Source of the DNA: Spongilla lacustris
Lineage: Eukaryota > Porifera > Demospongiae > Spongillida > Spongillidae
Assembly: GCA_949361645.1 (NCBI GenBank)
Contig: OX442433.1
Coordinates: 6,710,029-6,774,028, forward strand
Direction: 5' to 3'
Length of the DNA stretch: 64,000 nucleotides
The notes below the pieces were generated by a model. It had not been told where the DNA came from. It searched no databases and saw only the letters and a program-made list of their open reading frames with translations. Made by a program: the position numbers and the translations under genes. Positions within the stretch are counted from its first letter, which is position 1. Every line of letters starts with the position of its first letter. Shown here in pieces: positions 48,230 through 57,962 of the stretch.

Positions 48230-49506
48230 CACACACACACATTAAGAAAGGTCATGGTGGAGAAGATGAATTTGTGCAATATCAAGTCCCAAACTAAGCG
48301 ATTTTCGGTCTGTTTAATTTGTATCCATGATAATAGAGAGCGTTTATCATTTTGTATTTAGATTAATCAGTAGTTACAATGAGATAGTAAAAAACTCCAA
48401 AGTGCCCACTGAAGAATGGGCAAGAAGCAATACGCGAGATACTCAAGAAGTAAAACTAGAGGCAAGGTAATGTGAGCGAAGTGATTCGTGCAGAGAGCTG
48501 GGAGGGTATGTTAAGCTAAAGTGATGCAGTGTAATGATATCTTTGCTCATCAGTGTACATGTAGTATATCCATACTTTACTGATTTGCAAGAATTTTTAA
48601 ATAGCATTAAGACACAGCAGCAATGAAATTAAGACTGAACTACTGACGAGTCCAGTGGAACCAACAAATCAATTTAATTAGCCATGCTAGACTTATTAAA
48701 TATTATGATTTGGCCCAGGGCAAGAATTAAATCAAAATTGTACATTCCTATGTAGGCTTGGAGAGAAGAAGTGGCATAGTTTGCCATACGATTATATTTC
48801 TGAAGTCATGAAACTACATGATTTGTTTGTAATTCTAATACCACCACAAGGTTAGTCATGTGCTTATGTCATGTGACAATCACATATATATTTACAAGGT
48901 TGGTTATGTGCATGTCCTTGTTTAGGCTTTAGTCATGTGTTGTAACTTACCTAGTGTAATCACTTTGTTGTCAAGGATGGATGCTGGTATAAACAATGAC
49001 CTGTTGGTGGAGAGGCTGAAAAAGGAGCTGAAGAGCAGGTATGATGTTTATCGCACTGTTGAGACCTGCTATATCTACCTTGAAGAAGGAAAAGCTGATC
49101 AGAACAAAAGGAATCCTAGAAATTATAAATGGACAGAGAGTAGCAATATTTGACATCCTTTGCTTACAGAGGACTTCTTTTTGGGTGAATCTTTTAGTAT
49201 TAATTTTGACATACACCCAGGCAACATGACTTTAGGCTTGAGCTATGGCTGAAGGAGAAAATGTGCAAAGACGATCCTCTTTTTGAGAACTTTAAAGTTG
49301 AGATCTTTCAAGATATGGTAAAAGGAGTTGAAGAGCCGACCAAAATTGATAATTGGATGGTTCAGTGCATACGACACAAAACAATGACCTCCTATATCCT
49401 GGAGGATACTTATATGGTCACTGTGTCTCTTGTTGAAGAGTCAACGTTTGATGTAAAGCATGAAGCCTGCAAACTGGCAAGTACTAAAAGACAATGGGAA
49501 ATAGAG
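47790..49506 (+). pseudogene. KH/TTM family paralog P5 (pseudogene)
   Basis: A 5' exon (MGVFNFRTGSNERK) replaces the CCCH exon. Recognisable exons follow at 47921-47989 (IKVIATAQFLEVK..., KH C-terminal part), 48060-48143, 48247-48307, 48362-48466, 48756-48850, 48976-49171 and 49221-49506. Lesions are a one-base deletion in exon 48247, an indel that shifts the end of exon 48756, a 41-base deletion in exon 48976 and its donor changed from GT to GA. The last of these exons (HDFRLEL...IRHKTMTSY...RQWEIE) is still open, but no terminal exon follows before unrelated sequence. A (GTT)n tract at 47883-47918 forms the acceptor tract of exon 47921. Non-functional as a full gene. Confidence 0.85.
48190..48241 (+). 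repeat. (CA)n microsatellite in P5 intron
   Basis: Nearly pure CA tract just before exon 48247. The corresponding tract in P6 is at 58478-58523. Confidence 0.9.
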
Positions 49507-49909
49507 GTACGTTTAATAGTATGGCTATTATAGTATTCTGCTAGGAATTTGGCACTATTGAAACTAATTAGTTGAGGCATCCAACCAAATTTGTCAGTTC
49601 CATTATCAGCTTGCACTTTTGTATGCTTTTCTATTATAGTCATGCCCATGGGACAGTTTTCTAGCAAATGATCTCCTTTTTCTTTGGTTGTGCAATATAT
49701 TCTCCTCAAAATGATTATTATTATACATTGAAATTCTGACTGTCCAGCTAGATGTCATGGAGCTGCAAGCGTTGTCTATGTACAGTTTCTACAATGTCTA
49801 CTGGTATTAATGATGTGCATCTCTGGCGCTATCTTTCAATCCTGGATGTGGCACTAGCTTGCAAATCCACGCGGTGATTCTCGACCCAGGAGGATAAACG
49901 TTGCCCTGG

Positions 49910-50004
49910 TAAAGTTTCCGCCCTTATAAAGTACCTTGAAATTTTAACAGTGTAAAGCCAGTAGGTTGTTTCTATATTTTCCAATGTCATCTCGTGGTGC
50001 CGCG
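49910..50004 (-). other. Inverted copy of the P6 upstream region
   Basis: ACGCGGCACCACG (57579-57591) and TATAAGGGCGGAAA (around 57659-57672) recur here as reverse complements with similar spacing. This suggests part of the P6 promoter was duplicated in inverse orientation just past P5. Confidence 0.5.
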
Positions 50005-50029
50005 TATTCTACTAGAAGTTGTGAGCCTT

Positions 50030-50340
50030 CAGAATATTGTTATTTTTAGCACCATATTCTGTATACGAATTGGCAAAGATGGATCTTAGCCAGATTGCAC
50101 TCTGGATGCATATTAGGTGAAACCCTCCTGCAATGGAGCCAGGGATGAACCCAACCAAGGCTGTTATGAAAAGACTCAGCCCTAGCCGTTCTCCCACGAG
50201 ACAGTACCCTGCATATAGTGCATATGGCCTGTCCATTCCTGCCTATGGTATTCAAGCAATGTGGTCTGAGTGGAACCAAGGCCTGTGGTATTGGAACCAA
50301 GGCCTGCTGGGGTTTTACTGGAACCATGGTCCATGAAGTT
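50030..50340 (+). other. Possible short exon rich in Trp/Tyr/Gln, unassigned
   Basis: The frame starting 50133 reads NPTKAVMKRLSPSRSPTRQY and later a duplicated WNQGL motif ending in TGA near 50336. The duplication at DNA level is TGGAACCAAGGCCTG twice. No domain, start context or partner exon is recognised. It may be a gene end or chance. Confidence 0.25.
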
Positions 50341-50344
50341 GGCC

Positions 50345-50965
50345 ACATGTACACCCATGACCCATCCAATGCTCTATGTACACTCATCCAATGCCCCACA
50401 TGCACACCCATCCAATGCCCCACATGCACACCCATCCAATGCCCCCCCCCATGCACACCCATCCAATGCCCCCCCCATGCACACCCATCCAATGCCCCCC
50501 CCATGCACACCCATCCAATGCCCCCCCCATGCACACCCATCCAATGCCCCCATCACACACATGCACCCATTGAATGCCCCACATGGGTCATGCACACACA
50601 CCCATCCAATGTCCTCCATGCACACCCATCCAATGCCCCCATGTACACCCATACAATGTCCCCATGCACACCCATCCAATGCCCCCCCATGTACACCCAT
50701 CCAATGCCCCCATGTACACCCATCCAATGCCCCCATGTACACCCATCCAATGCCCCCCCCCCCATGTACACCCATCCAATGCCCCCCCATGTACACCCAT
50801 CCAATGCCCCCATGTACACCCATCCAATGTCCCCCATGTACACCCATCCAATGCCCCCATGTATACCCATCCAATGCCTCCCCATGTAATGCCCCCCATG
50901 CATACCCATCAAATGCCCCCCCCCCCCCCCCCCCCCCATGCATACCCATCAAATACCCCTCCCCA
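50345..50965. repeat. CACCCATCCAATGCCCC minisatellite, left part
   Basis: More than twenty units of roughly 22-28 bp containing ACACCCATCCAATGCCCC with variable C-runs. Open frames in several registers are an artefact of the unit. The array continues beyond the BEL element at 57121-57210, so the retrotransposon split it. Confidence 0.9.
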
Positions 50966-51122
50966 TGTACAAAATCAAACAAATCTGCCGGTCCCTCAGA
51001 GTGACGTTCTACGAGAGCGCGCGTGCCTCACGATTCCTTTCCCACACAATGTATAATTAATAATCAAATACAATAACAGATCACGTGAGCAAAATTACTT
51101 AACGTCATCAATGTTCCGTACA
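50966..51122 (-). repeat. BEL 3' LTR
   Basis: 157 bp beginning TGTACAAAATC and ending GTTCCGTACA in plus orientation. Includes the consecutive sites CGAGAGCGCGCGTG and ATCACGTGAG. Confidence 0.92.
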
Positions 51123-51156
51123 CTCCCCCCGTTGACTAGGTAGTAGTCAACTGTGT

Positions 51157-53295
51157 CTAAATGGAATTGTTCAGATCTCTAGCCCATGATTCTAACTTCT
51201 GCTTTGCCTGCATTGCTGCTGCTCTCTGAGGACGGATCCTTGCCTCTTGCTCAGCTGTGGCTTGGTTAGAAACAGGCAATTGATGGTGTTCTGTTCCTTC
51301 AGTTGTAACTGTGTCTTTGACGTCACTGACTTCAACAGGATAAAGCCGCTGAACTGGACGCTTCACAAAGGCGTGGCTGTTCCCTGCACGAATACGAACT
51401 AATGCTCCTCGAATAGCATCATCATTCCCCGAAATTAATTCTTCCACTTTGCCAAGCTTCCAAAATGTTCTGGGGTGATCATCATCGTGAATTAACACCA
51501 CATCTCCAACGCTTATGTGATGTGTCCCATTCGACTGTGTTTGAAATCGGTGAGCATCCCTCAATTCAGCCAAATACTCTCTTTTCCACCTTTTCCAGAA
51601 GTGGTCCAATACTTGGCTGAGGTGCTTCATCCTCTTCGAGAGTACAGGTGCTGAACTTTGTGGTACATACTCAGGATCATCATGACAAATCGAATGGTCT
51701 GGAAGGTTCTTTAATCTGTGCCCTACAAGTAAATGAGATGGAGTCAGGGGTTCATCCAGATCCTCCAATGAGACATATGTAAGAGGCCTTGAATTCAATG
51801 TTGCTTCTACTTCTGTGAGAACAGTTGACAACTCATCATAGGAGAGCTTCATTTTGCCAATAACCTTCTTCGGACAGGCCTTCATTGATCTTACCATCCT
51901 TTCAAAGAATCCCCCCCACCAAGGAGCTTTCTCCAAGTTAAATGACCATGTGACATGCATACCTGCAACCCAACATTTCACTCCTGGGTCCTGCAAAACT
52001 GCTGAAATAACCTTGCTTGCTGCTTTGAAGGTCTTTCCATTGTCAGAGATCATTTTCTTGGGAACACCTCTCCTTGCAATGAACCGCCTCAGACAACGTA
52101 TAAAGGAATCTGTCGTCATGTCGGGCACCAACTCCAAGTGCACTGCTCGGGTAACACAACATGAGAAGAGTGCTATCCATACTTTTGTTTCTACACCTTT
52201 CAGATATAGAGGTCCAGCAAAGTCCACTCCTGAGGTGGAAAATGGAACTGATTCTTGTACACGAAACTCCGGCAATGGTGGTACTGGCGGAGCACAATAC
52301 ATCTTCCCACTAAACCTTCTACACACGGTGCAACTATGCAGCAACCTTTTCACAACTGCTCTTCCCTTGATAATCCAGTAGTGTGATCTAAATTCAGTAA
52401 GAGTTTCTTTGACACCTCCATGCATTATTCTCTTGTGACAGTCCCTTAACACAAGGGTTGTAAAGTGATGATTGTGATGCAATAATGCTGGATGCCTTGC
52501 AGATTCAGCAAGATCGGAATTACTCAATCTACCACCACATCTCCACAATCCCACACTATCCATATACAATCCAAATTGCAGTTTCCATGTACTAAACTTT
52601 GGATCTTGTTTCAGCATATCTTGGGACAATTTCGCCCAATACAGCTCTGCCCTGGCTATGTCTTCAGTAGATAAGTGTGTGCTCACATCACCACTTTTCT
52701 TCACCTTCGCCTTCAATACTTCTACGATCTTCCAGACGTATGCTGTGACCCTTAATAGCCGAGTTAAGCTGCTGTAGTTTTTGCAGTGGAATACCATATC
52801 CAACTTGGGGACAAACAGGATGAATGTGGTTGCTTCATCTGCACTGGCTGTTGTGGGTTTCATTTCCACCAGACACTCTTGTGACATGGTAGTTTCCAGG
52901 ACACCATTTTCCAAACCCTCCACAAGCCAAGCAGGACCATTTAACCACAATGGTGTCTTCATTAGTTCCTCTAAACTCATGCCTCTGGAAGGGATGTCCG
53001 CTGGGTTAGTGGTCCCTGGACAGTACCTCCACAGTTCTGTTGGTACAAGTTCCCGAATACTGATGACACGATTCTGGACAAACTGCTTCCATTCATGCTT
53101 CTGACCCTTGATCCAACAGAGTGCCACTTGTGAATCAGTATAGCATGTGGGTGGCTCTAGAAACATTTCAGGGCTCAGAGCCTTGGAAATTGTTGATATC
53201 AATCTGGCCAAGAGAAGTGCTGCAAGAAGTTCAAGTCTTGGTATGGTTTCACTATGAACAGGGGCTACCCTAGTCTTTGATGCTATGAAACGCAC
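51157..53295 (-). CDS. BEL pol: RNase H and integrase portion
   Basis: A 712-codon frame. RNase H-like residues (TIPRLELLAALLLARL, CYTDSQVALCWI) are followed by an integrase zinc-binding region (HGGVKETLTEFR, CTVCRRFSG) and a DDE core: VDFAGPLYLKG, MISDNGKTF and WWGGFFERMVRSMK, with Asp, Asp and Glu all present. A chromodomain-like or DUF5641-type tail (GDVVLIHDDDHPRTFWKLG) closes it. The frame differs from the upstream RT frame, and a stop lies just before it near 53305. Confidence 0.88.
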   Translation of the reverse strand: MRFIASKTRVAPVHSETIPRLELLAALLLARLISTISKALSPEMFLEPPTCYTDSQVALCWIKGQKHEWKQFVQNRVISIRELVPTELWRYCPGTTNPADIPSRGMSLEELMKTPLWLNGPAWLVEGLENGVLETTMSQECLVEMKPTTASADEATTFILFVPKLDMVFHCKNYSSLTRLLRVTAYVWKIVEVLKAKVKKSGDVSTHLSTEDIARAELYWAKLSQDMLKQDPKFSTWKLQFGLYMDSVGLWRCGGRLSNSDLAESARHPALLHHNHHFTTLVLRDCHKRIMHGGVKETLTEFRSHYWIIKGRAVVKRLLHSCTVCRRFSGKMYCAPPVPPLPEFRVQESVPFSTSGVDFAGPLYLKGVETKVWIALFSCCVTRAVHLELVPDMTTDSFIRCLRRFIARRGVPKKMISDNGKTFKAASKVISAVLQDPGVKCWVAGMHVTWSFNLEKAPWWGGFFERMVRSMKACPKKVIGKMKLSYDELSTVLTEVEATLNSRPLTYVSLEDLDEPLTPSHLLVGHRLKNLPDHSICHDDPEYVPQSSAPVLSKRMKHLSQVLDHFWKRWKREYLAELRDAHRFQTQSNGTHHISVGDVVLIHDDDHPRTFWKLGKVEELISGNDDAIRGALVRIRAGNSHAFVKRPVQRLYPVEVSDVKDTVTTEGTEHHQLPVSNQATAEQEARIRPQRAAAMQAKQKLESWARDLNNSI

Positions 53296-53398
53296 GACAG
53301 TTTCTTAAGGTGTTCGGATTTTCAAGTAGACCACTGCAGCATATGCACCAACAGATGCATCGGAAAACCCATGTAGGCCATACTGTATTGACGACCTG

Positions 53399-54472
53399 TC
53401 AACCCCAGAAAGATAGAACCGAGGAATTTACTTGCTGCAAATTATTAACCAATGATTCCCAACTTGACAACAAGACTCCAGTGAGTGCATCATCCCAGCC
53501 TATCTTTGCTTTACATAGCTTTTGAGCAAACATTTTGAGCTGCACTGTGGTAGGTGAAATAATCCCTAATGGGTCGTAGATTCCAGCTGCGACACTGACT
53601 ACATTCCTCTTTGTGGGATGCACTTCCTTTGCCAACCTTGAGACATGGCTAATGTCCACTAGAAGATTGTCACTAGCAGGTTCCCACGGAATTCCAAGCA
53701 CCTTATGAGTCAGTGAATGCATTGAAGTGTCTCCAAGAATTGCCTTAGTATAAGACTGGTCTTCCTCCATTATCAATGATTTCACTGTACTTTGACTACA
53801 AAACTGTTGTTCTTCACGATCGATTCTCGCCTGTAATGCAGCTGAACTGGAAACGAACTTCCTCAAATTAAATCCTCCTGTAGCTAGCCTGTATTTGGAC
53901 TTGCTGTACAGCTTGTATGCTTCAACATCATCATTTGCTCCATATGTTATATCATCCACATACAGCGATCTTGTGAAGGTGTCAACAAATGATGGATCCT
54001 CCTTTCTGTATTTCTCAATGTGATGTTTAAGTGTTGCATTTAATAGAAATGGACTCGCTGACACACCAAACATTACACGCGTGAATCGAAGTACAACTAC
54101 TCGCGGCAAATCCTTGGTGATATCTTGTATCCAAAGAAAACGTAGTACGTCTCTATCCTGCGCCGCTACTGAGACCATAAGGAAGGCCTTTTCAATGTCT
54201 CCAATCAATGCAATGCTATGTATCCGAAAACGAAGAAGAATCTCAAGGATACTTTGCCCAAAGTTTGGACCTGTATACAAACAATCATTTAAGGATGGAC
54301 CACCCGATCTAGCAGATGCATCGTACACAATCCTTAGTTTTGTTGTGCTTTTTGTCTCTTCGGATGATGGGATGATGTGGGATGTAGTGAGTTCGCCCAA
54401 TTTCACTGTTCCAGGGTTCCTTGACAATTTCCACAATGCCATTGTTGATTTGTTCTCTAATGACTGTGTCAT
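53399..54472 (-). CDS. BEL pol: reverse transcriptase portion
   Basis: 357 codons containing LRIVYDASAR, ALIGDIEKAFLMV, RVMFGVSASPFLLN and the catalytic SLYVDDITYG. The frame is shifted from gag-protease upstream and from RNase H downstream, so the polyprotein cannot be made from this copy without frameshifting. Confidence 0.88.
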   Translation of the reverse strand: MTQSLENKSTMALWKLSRNPGTVKLGELTTSHIIPSSEETKSTTKLRIVYDASARSGGPSLNDCLYTGPNFGQSILEILLRFRIHSIALIGDIEKAFLMVSVAAQDRDVLRFLWIQDITKDLPRVVVLRFTRVMFGVSASPFLLNATLKHHIEKYRKEDPSFVDTFTRSLYVDDITYGANDDVEAYKLYSKSKYRLATGGFNLRKFVSSSAALQARIDREEQQFCSQSTVKSLIMEEDQSYTKAILGDTSMHSLTHKVLGIPWEPASDNLLVDISHVSRLAKEVHPTKRNVVSVAAGIYDPLGIISPTTVQLKMFAQKLCKAKIGWDDALTGVLLSSWESLVNNLQQVNSSVLSFWG

Positions 54473-54518
54473 ATTCTTTGAGGACTTGTGGATCTTGCTT
54501 GAGACGCCTCAGTAGGCC

Positions 54519-56927
54519 TCACAATCTTGTTTCACTAAGCTCATAATTGTCAGGGAGTATTGTGTGTTTATCCTTCCAAGGTAGACGCACCTCATACCGC
54601 GTATTGTTAAAGATAATTCCTTCCATAAATTTCTCATACACAGAAGGCTCGTCTGAGACAATACCCAAAGACTCAAGATCCCAGAATCTTTTCAATACGC
54701 TGTCTAGATTGGTATCATTGCACTGGTTGGAAGACACATTCAGATGAAGCACGTGAGATGACTGAACAAGATTTATGGTAGTACTATCATTGACGGTTCC
54801 TTCTGCAGGTCCAGACAAAACCCATCCAAATCTTGTTTCGATAGCAGTTGGACCGCTAACTCCACGCAGGATGTTTCCGGTCACCACTTGCCAATACTGA
54901 TCAGATCCTATCAGGACGTTAATCTCCATATTATCACTACTGTGATGAACAGGATCCGCCAGTTCCAGGTTTGACAGGTGTGGATAACGCTCGACTGCAT
55001 ATGAAATTGGTTGTCCTGATAGAGGCTCACAAATCAGAGGAACTGTCAAAAACTGTAACTCCAGCAGGCTTTTGTTCTTTGTTCTCACAGCTACCCTAAC
55101 AACATCGCAGGAACGCCGACATTCAACTGTTGCACCAAACGTTTTGATTAACATGTTTTCAGTGCATTGAGAATCCAAAGACAGAGCTTCCTTCACTGAT
55201 AGTGCCAGGTAGGACCGTTGGCTGCCGGTGTCAAGAATCATCCTAACTGGAACGGAGCGTGATGGTACTTGAGGGTGATGCATTACAGTTCGTGCAGTTT
55301 GGAGTAGCACCGAAGTCCGGCCATCTACAAACATTGACACCACTGACGGTTGAGTATTCCTTGAACCACCATCAATTCCACCTTGCACTCCCCTTGTACC
55401 ATTTTCACGCCCAGACACAGACAAAGGTGTAGGAGTGGCAACTTGACAAGGGATCGAAGGATCTTTATTGCATACGCTACTGTGATGTCTGCCCTGGCAT
55501 GTGGAGCATTTGGCACCAGATCGACAGTCTCTGCTCTTATGGAATTTCTTTAAGCACAAGAAGCATCTTCCTGCTTTCATAAGTATTTGTCGCCTAGTAT
55601 CAACACTGGTCACTATTCGACATGAATTTGCTGAATGGGACTGGCCACAATATACACATGCCGTGCTGAGCTCACTGGACAATAGCGCCGCCGCAGTGTG
55701 AAGTTCCTTAGATGCCTTCTTGGGTGCTCCTGATGAAGGCAGCGTAATTCCAGCACTAACACCTGCTCTTTCTCTGGCATCGATTTCATGCTCAATGACT
55801 TTCATGACTTCTTCCAAGTTCCACTTGTCATCCTTAATCTTGCGACTGACAACAAGCCTGAGATCCTGTGGAAGCTTGCTCATCATGATGGATGACAATA
55901 AGCAGCCATATGATGAAGATGAAACCCCTAAAGACTTTAAACTTCGCACATTGGATTCCACTTGATCACATAACCCTCGCAAACTCTTGATATTGTATGA
56001 TGTGACAGGTTCAAGGTTCAGGAGTTGATCCATGTGCTTGTTTACTATTTGCTGCGGATTTCCAAATCTTTTCTTCAGCAAAGCCACTGCCTCTTCATAG
56101 TTCAACGAGGTCACGGATAATCCTGCAATGGTTTCTGCTGCAGTCTTCTCAACAAGAGATGTCAAGTAATTAAACTTGTCGACAGCACTGAGCTCTGGAT
56201 TGAGGTGGATAGTAGACTCATAGGAGTCCCAAAACGTTATCCAATTCGTTATGTCCCCATTGAATTTCCTCAGTGTCAACTTTGGTAATTTGATTCTTGG
56301 TCGAGTGTTGTGTCCATAGTTGCTTTGAGACTCACAAGCTTCAATAGATAGGTTCGTTGGAGAGGCAATCATTTCACGATTTACTTGCGAGTATCCTGCT
56401 ACTTCAGCCCATGGTTCAGCTTTAAATTCAGATCTAGTAGAAGTACCACGAATCGCTGAGCGGCTGGTCTGTTCACTTCCATTTACGATTACCTGCTCTT
56501 GTCCGAACATTCCTGATTGTCGCCCACCCGGAGACGATGGACGGTTTTCTGGTTGACGCACACCCGGAGACAATGGACGGTTTTCTGGTTGACGCACACC
56601 CGGAGACGAAGGACGGCTTTTCGACTCTTTCAGCACTCTTTCAAGGTCTATCAACGCCAGCTGTAACCTTTCTGCATATTCGTCAGCCTTTTGAATCTCC
56701 TCCACTACGTCGTCATCTGCAACAGTCAGTTCCAGAATTTCACTGTCCAACGTACGGAGTACTTGTAATTTCTCCTTTAGCGCGTTGTCTTGTTGCCTTG
56801 CCTTGGGTAGTTTGCGTTCCGGGTCGTCTGAACCCTCCATATTTTCATACACTTGGGAAATAATGCGACTTACCGACGCTCTGTGGCCTGCACGCACTCG
56901 TCGTTTTCGCGAGAGCTGCTCCTCCAT
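54519..56927 (-). CDS. BEL gag-protease
   Basis: 802 codons from ATG at 56927. A coiled, charged N-terminus is followed by PGVRQPENRP repeats, then a DUF1759-like gag core (RKFNGDITNWITFWDSYEST), two zinc-knuckle-like Cys/His clusters (CVYCGQSHSANSC, CFLCLKKFHKSRDC) and a retropepsin-like aspartic protease (MILDTGSQRSYLA). It ends at an in-frame TGA at 54519-54521, just before the RT begins. Confidence 0.9.
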   Translation of the reverse strand: MEEQLSRKRRVRAGHRASVSRIISQVYENMEGSDDPERKLPKARQQDNALKEKLQVLRTLDSEILELTVADDDVVEEIQKADEYAERLQLALIDLERVLKESKSRPSSPGVRQPENRPLSPGVRQPENRPSSPGGRQSGMFGQEQVIVNGSEQTSRSAIRGTSTRSEFKAEPWAEVAGYSQVNREMIASPTNLSIEACESQSNYGHNTRPRIKLPKLTLRKFNGDITNWITFWDSYESTIHLNPELSAVDKFNYLTSLVEKTAAETIAGLSVTSLNYEEAVALLKKRFGNPQQIVNKHMDQLLNLEPVTSYNIKSLRGLCDQVESNVRSLKSLGVSSSSYGCLLSSIMMSKLPQDLRLVVSRKIKDDKWNLEEVMKVIEHEIDARERAGVSAGITLPSSGAPKKASKELHTAAALLSSELSTACVYCGQSHSANSCRIVTSVDTRRQILMKAGRCFLCLKKFHKSRDCRSGAKCSTCQGRHHSSVCNKDPSIPCQVATPTPLSVSGRENGTRGVQGGIDGGSRNTQPSVVSMFVDGRTSVLLQTARTVMHHPQVPSRSVPVRMILDTGSQRSYLALSVKEALSLDSQCTENMLIKTFGATVECRRSCDVVRVAVRTKNKSLLELQFLTVPLICEPLSGQPISYAVERYPHLSNLELADPVHHSSDNMEINVLIGSDQYWQVVTGNILRGVSGPTAIETRFGWVLSGPAEGTVNDSTTINLVQSSHVLHLNVSSNQCNDTNLDSVLKRFWDLESLGIVSDEPSVYEKFMEGIIFNNTRYEVRLPWKDKHTILPDNYELSETRL

Positions 56928-56947
56928 TTCCGCTCGACCCTGAAGTC

Positions 56948-56963
56948 CCGGCTCGAAGGACCA
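56948..56963 (-). promoter_or_regulatory. Primer binding site, tRNA-Tyr type
   Basis: Abuts the 5' LTR with no gap. The plus strand reads CCGGCTCGAAGGACCA, which equals the 3' end of animal tRNA-Tyr including CCA, so the minus strand is complementary to that tRNA over 16 bases. Confidence 0.75.
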
Positions 56964-57120
56964 TGTACGAAACCAAACAAATCTGCCGGTCCCTCAGAGC
57001 GACGTTCTACGAGAGCGCGCGTGCCTCACGATTCCTTTCCCACACAATGTATAATTAATAATCAAATACAATAACAGATCACGTGAGCAAAATTACTTAA
57101 CGTCATCAATGTTCCGTACA
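56964..57120 (-). repeat. BEL 5' LTR
   Basis: 157 bp, identical to 50966-51122 except at three positions near its left end. Confidence 0.92.
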
Positions 57121-57210
57121 CCCCATGCATACCCATCCAATACCTTCCACGCACACCTATCCGATGCCCCCCCCCCCCCCCCCCAATGCACACACACCCA
57201 TCCAATGCCA
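57121..57210. repeat. CACCCATCCAATGCCCC minisatellite, right part
   Basis: Continuation of the 50345-50965 array after the BEL insertion, with a C-run near 57168-57184. Confidence 0.85.
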
Positions 57211-57656
57211 CTCATCAAGGCTCGTGGGGTGATCATTTCAGTTTTATGTTGCATAGAGTGAGGGGTACTCAAAAGAAACCATTTGCATACCTTACAAGTG
57301 TGAACATAGCACTTGAAGTGATTCTTCAGCTCTTTTGCCACAAGAACACGTGAGCTTTAATTAAGCAGAAGGTGCAAACTATTTGGGGGTGGATCTCAGG
57401 TGTATCAACAAGAATGTTGATGTTAAAAGCCAGAAACATGTCAGCATAGGAGATACAGCTGTATGGTGGCTCTGGTTTTGGCGCACACTCGGCACAGATC
57501 ATCTAGTGATGCCTTGTGGTGCGCGTTATTCATAATTTGGGTAATAATGTGCGATATAATAACTAAAGCAGGGCGTAGGAGACGCGGCACCACGGACTGA
57601 AAACATATTCTTACCTGGCAAAGATACCACTATAAGCTGTTTTTTTACCGACAGCA

Positions 57657-57664
57657 TATATAAG
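57657..57664 (+). promoter_or_regulatory. TATA-like box upstream of P6
   Basis: TATATAAG followed by GGCGGAAAA. It is 300 bp before the P6 ATG and partly duplicated inverted at 49910-50004. Its use as a core promoter is a guess from sequence. Confidence 0.35.
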
Positions 57665-57962
57665 GGCGGAAAAAAAGCTACACAGTCGTGATTTTATGCT
57701 ACTTTTCCCGCCTAAAAAGAACCATCTTATGCGCGGAACGAAACGCAGTGCGCCACTCGAGCGTGAGGCTAAATCTAATAAGAGGACTAGTTCGTTTGTT
57801 GCAATTTTATTCGCATTAGATCGATTGGCTGCGGAAACCTTAAAAGTTGAAACTTTAATGAGGTTGTTGAACCGTAAATCTTTTTCCTGTGCTCTAATTA
57901 TGACCCTTTTTGTCCAATTGTAACAGCCGTGAGCCAGCTACAGCCGGGTGTTGCAAGTTAAA

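Larger units (their letters stand above)
50966..57120 (-). mobile_element. BEL/Pao LTR retrotransposon (6,155 bp), nearly complete
   Basis: Two 157-bp LTRs bound the element, with target duplications CCCCA at 50961-50965 and 57121-57125. It reads on the minus strand: LTR 57120-56964, tRNA-Tyr-type primer site 56963-56948, gag-protease, reverse transcriptase, RNase H-integrase, polypurine tract (51123-51135), LTR 51122-50966. I count three LTR differences, about 2 percent, so insertion was recent. Pol is broken by a nonsense codon and frameshifts, so this copy is defective. Confidence 0.93.

Noticed and set aside
50218..51056. Proline/histidine-rich frames (THPMPPCTPIQCPP) and the glycine/tryptophan frame on the other strand
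   Set aside because: Minisatellite open in several registers on both strands; split by a retrotransposon without regard to frame.
56948..56963. 3' end of a tRNA-Tyr gene
   Set aside because: Only the last 16 bases of a tRNA are present, abutting an LTR with no gap; it is the primer binding site seen on the other strand.
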